10,047 nt of DNA, taken from positions 1 to 10,047 of the forward strand of contig JBJHBG010000143.1 of the NCBI GenBank assembly GCA_050485385.1. The letters are read 5' to 3'. Shown here in pieces: positions 8,038-10,047 of the stretch (its first letter is position 1; every line of letters starts with the position of its first letter). The position numbers and the translations under genes were made by a program. The stretch comes from RECO01 sp050485385 (GTDB lineage: Bacteria > Pseudomonadota > Alphaproteobacteria > Geminicoccales > Geminicoccaceae). The notes under the pieces were generated by a model. The model made no database searches, was not told the origin of the DNA, and saw only the letters and a program-made list of their open reading frames with translations.

Positions 8038-8223
8038 TCAGCCCCGAACCCACCAGACGATCAACACGCCGGCCGCCATGGCGACGAGCCCACCCTGCCG
8101 CAGCACCGCCGGCGGCACCTCCAGCAGGTGACGAACCGCCGCCTTCATCCGCTCGGGGAAGCCGGCCCACAAGAGCCCCTCGATCACGAACAGCAACGCG
8201 ATCGCGACGACGAGATCCTGCAA
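8038..8223 (-). CDS. Small inner-membrane protein of the DUF2065 (YjeT) family
   Basis: A 61-residue protein with two hydrophobic, likely membrane-spanning segments (about 3-19 and 43-59) joined by a short basic loop containing FPERMK. The pattern with V-I-E-G-L in the first segment, F-P in the loop, P-x-x-x-L-R before the second segment and W-W-V-R at the end fits the DUF2065 family, typified by E. coli YjeT, which also lies next to hflC. Its function is not established. There is no ATG or GTG start. I chose TTG at 8223 because GAAGG (8237-8233) lies nine bases before it; the in-frame TTG at 8232 would add three residues but directly abuts that site. The gene starts 36 bases after the hflC stop, and its TGA overlaps an ATG in frame with the protease gene. 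Confidence 0.88.
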   Translation of the reverse strand: MQDLVVAIALLFVIEGLLWAGFPERMKAAVRHLLEVPPAVLRQGGLVAMAAGVLIVWWVRG

Positions 8224-8259
8224 GCCGACCAACCTTCGAGCGAGGACGCCGACCTACCC

Positions 8260-9285
8260 TCAGCGCGGCAGGACCGATGGCGTCGCTTCCTCGAGCGCCT
8301 CCACCACCGCCGGCACTTCAGCCTCTTCCAATGGCGCCTCCAGGCTCGCCTCGGGCATTTCGCCCGACTCCTCCAGCTCGCGCAACCGCTGCTCCAGGTC
8401 GTAGCCCGACTGCACCACCCGCTGCAGCGAGCCGGAATCGAAGTAGCGGAAGAACTCGTTGGACGGCGACATCACGAACTGCGTCGACGCGGCCCCCAGT
8501 GCTTCGCGATAGGCCTGCATCGAGCGGTAGAAGGCGAAGAACTCGGGGTCCTTGCCGAACGCCTCGGCGAAGGTGCGCACCGCCAGGGCGTCCCCTTCGC
8601 CGCGCAGGACTTCGGAATCGCGCTGCGCCTCGGCGATCAGCACGGTGCGCTCGCGCTCGGCGCGGGCGCGGATGCGCTGCGCCAGCTCCGCACCCTGGGC
8701 ACGCAGCTCGCGGGCCTCGCGCTCGCGCTCGGTCTGCATCCGGCGGTAGATCGCCTGGCTGTTCTCGGCCGGCAGATCGGCGCGCTTGATGCGGATATCG
8801 ACCACGTCGATGCCGTACTGGGCGAGAGCCACGTTGGCACGCTGCTGAATGCGCGCCATCAGCGCATCGCGGTCGACCGAGAGCACCGTAAAGAGCGGCA
8901 CCTCGCCGAGCACGTTACGCATCGACGAGTTGAGAATCGGCTGCATCTGCCCTTGCAGCGCCGCCTCGGTGCGGATGCGCTGATAGAACAGCATCGGATC
9001 GGAGATGCGGTAGCGGGCGAAGCTGTCGACCACGAGCCGCCGACGGTCGCCGAGGATCAGCTCCTGCGGCTGCACGTCGTAGGCGAGCACCCGCCGTTCG
9101 AGGAAGGTGACGTTGTCGATGATCGGCACGCGGAAGTAGAGACCGGCGTCCTGCACCGCGCGCTGCACGGCACCGAAGCGCAGGACCAGCGCCTGCTGGG
9201 TCTCGTTGACCGTGTAGGCCGACGAGGCCACGCCGACGAGCAGCGCACCGACGACGCCGAGCCCGATGATGGTGATGCGGTTCAT
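8260..9285 (-). CDS. hflC: FtsH protease modulator HflC (SPFH/band 7 protein)
   Basis: HflC pairs with HflK to form a large membrane cage around the FtsH protease and limits its access to membrane substrates. Of 341 residues, an N-terminal membrane anchor (about 5-23) is followed by the SPFH/band 7 domain (about 24-185), starting Y-T-V-N-E-T-Q-Q-A-L-V-L-R-F-G (24-38) and including DVVDIRIKRADLP (160-172). A charged coiled-coil helix follows (about 180-235), then the conserved region AFYRSMQAYREAL (251-263) and S-P-S-N-E-F-F-R-Y (273-281). After this the protein carries about 60 more residues, rich in Glu, Pro and Ala, longer than the tail of E. coli HflC. The bulk should face the periplasm. 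The ATG at 9285 follows the hflK stop by three bases, with its ribosome binding site GGGAGGGAG (9300-9292) in the last hflK codons, so translation is probably coupled. Confidence 0.97.
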   Translation of the reverse strand: MNRITIIGLGVVGALLVGVASSAYTVNETQQALVLRFGAVQRAVQDAGLYFRVPIIDNVTFLERRVLAYDVQPQELILGDRRRLVVDSFARYRISDPMLFYQRIRTEAALQGQMQPILNSSMRNVLGEVPLFTVLSVDRDALMARIQQRANVALAQYGIDVVDIRIKRADLPAENSQAIYRRMQTEREREARELRAQGAELAQRIRARAERERTVLIAEAQRDSEVLRGEGDALAVRTFAEAFGKDPEFFAFYRSMQAYREALGAASTQFVMSPSNEFFRYFDSGSLQRVVQSGYDLEQRLRELEESGEMPEASLEAPLEEAEVPAVVEALEEATPSVLPR

Positions 9286-9288
9286 GGC

Positions 9289-10047
9289 TCACTCCCTCCC
9301 GGCGGCGATGGTGGCGAGGCCCGAACCGGGCTGCTGCGCATTGTTGGTGGTCTGCTGCTGTTGCGCGGCGCGCCGCTGCATCGCGTCGCGGTCGAGCTGC
9401 GGCAGCGGCAGGTAGGGCACCACGCCCGAGCCGCCCATGTCGCTGTCGACCACGAGCTTGTTCATGTCGCGCAGTACCTCCTCCATGGTCTCGAGGTAGA
9501 TCCGTCGCGCGGTCACTTCGCGCGCGTTCGAATATTCCTGCCAGACGGCGGTGAAGCGCGACGCGTCACCAGTGGCGCGTGCCACCACCTGCTCGCGGTA
9601 GGCCTCGGCCTGCTGGATCATCTGCTCGGCCTCGCCGCGGGCGCGCGGGATGATGTCGTTGGCGAACGCCTCGGCCTCGTTCTGCAACCGCTCGCGGTCG
9701 GCCTGGGCGCGCTGCACGTCGCGGAAGGCGTCGATGACCTCGGCCGGCGGGTCCGCCTTCTGGAGCTGGATCTCGTTGATCAGGATGCCGGCGCCGTAAT
9801 TGTCGAGCAGCGTCTGCAACTGCGCGCGCGCATCGCTTTCCAAGACGCCGCGGCCCTCAGTCGTGACGTCCGAGATGGTCGCCTTGCCGACCAGCTCGCG
9901 CATCACGCTCTCGGCGGCGGCCTTTACCGTCTCCTCCGGGTCGCGCACGTTGAACAGGAAGTCCTGCGGCACGGAAATTTTCCACAGGATGACGAAGTGG
10001 ATGTCGACGATGTTCTCGTCGCCCGTCAGCATCAGGCTCTCGTGGGT
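9289..10047 (-). CDS. hflK: FtsH protease modulator HflK, N-terminal part beyond the window
   Basis: Partner of HflC in the membrane complex that regulates FtsH. The window holds the last 252 codons. The frame runs open to the right edge, where T-H-E-S-L-M-L-T-G-D-E-N is recognisable, so the internal ATG at 10032 is not the start. The membrane anchor and the start of the band 7 domain are missing. Visible parts are the SPFH core (VDIHFVILWKI, the segment around EIQLQKADPP), a long charged helix (from RDVQRAQADRERLQNE onward) and the conserved C-terminal region with TAVWQEYSNAREVTARR and METMEEVL-like helix ending in NKLVVD. The last 30 or so residues are polar and Gln-rich (QQQQTTNNAQQ), as often seen at HflK ends. 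hflC follows after three bases. The promoter of the cluster would lie outside the window. Confidence 0.97.
   Translation of the reverse strand, partial: THESLMLTGDENIVDIHFVILWKISVPQDFLFNVRDPEETVKAAAESVMRELVGKATISDVTTEGRGVLESDARAQLQTLLDNYGAGILINEIQLQKADPPAEVIDAFRDVQRAQADRERLQNEAEAFANDIIPRARGEAEQMIQQAEAYREQVVARATGDASRFTAVWQEYSNAREVTARRIYLETMEEVLRDMNKLVVDSDMGGSGVVPYLPLPQLDRDAMQRRAAQQQQTTNNAQQPGSGLATIAAGRE

Noticed and set aside
7112..8789. Forward open frames of 339 and 491 codons opposite the protease, DUF2065 and hflC genes
   Set aside because: Same reason: complements of clear genes, low-complexity Arg/Pro/Ser/Ala composition, no supported start.

Overview
This is a GC-rich stretch of chromosome from what looks like an alphaproteobacterium, probably of the Rhodospirillales type. 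The evidence is the order hflK-hflC-DUF2065-Do protease, the grouping of serB and miaA with ilvB-ilvN-ilvC, and the style of the encoded proteins (for example the G-E-A-S form of the ThDP motif in acetolactate synthase). That placement is inferred from gene content, not from a marker gene. No rRNA, tRNA, CRISPR array, insertion sequence, integrase or phage gene was seen. Coding density is high and no gene-free gap exceeds about 140 bases. Most of the window is ordinary housekeeping sequence.

Layout. Bases 1-135 are the end of an unseen neighbour plus a less GC-rich promoter-like stretch with a 21-bp-spaced direct repeat. A forward gene (136-906) encodes an exported protein with a C-terminal VPLPG sorting tail of the PEP-CTERM/VPLPA-CTERM kind. 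It converges on a reverse branched-chain amino acid cluster, read ilvB (4418-2622), ilvN (2569-2039), ilvC (1999-980); a nested hairpin separates the two. Upstream of ilvB on the same strand is miaA (5479-4529), whose 5' end overlaps the start of the divergent serB (5472-6359). serB converges on a second reverse cluster, read hflK (10047-9289, incomplete), hflC (9285-8260), a DUF2065 gene (8223-8038) and a Do-family protease gene (7969-6440).

How the genes work together. IlvB and IlvN form acetohydroxyacid synthase and IlvC does the next step in valine and isoleucine synthesis. SerB makes serine from phosphoserine. MiaA prenylates A37 of tRNAs reading UNN codons. HflK and HflC form the membrane complex that controls the FtsH protease, and the Do protease does protein quality control in the periplasm, so the second cluster is an envelope proteostasis operon.

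I found no clearly new biological system. The points most worth a second look are small: the orphan VPLPG-tailed exported protein and the repeat before it, the interlocked CATG start region of miaA and serB, an ilvN start that combines TTG with a Shine-Dalgarno inside a hairpin, and a TGATG junction before the Do protease gene.
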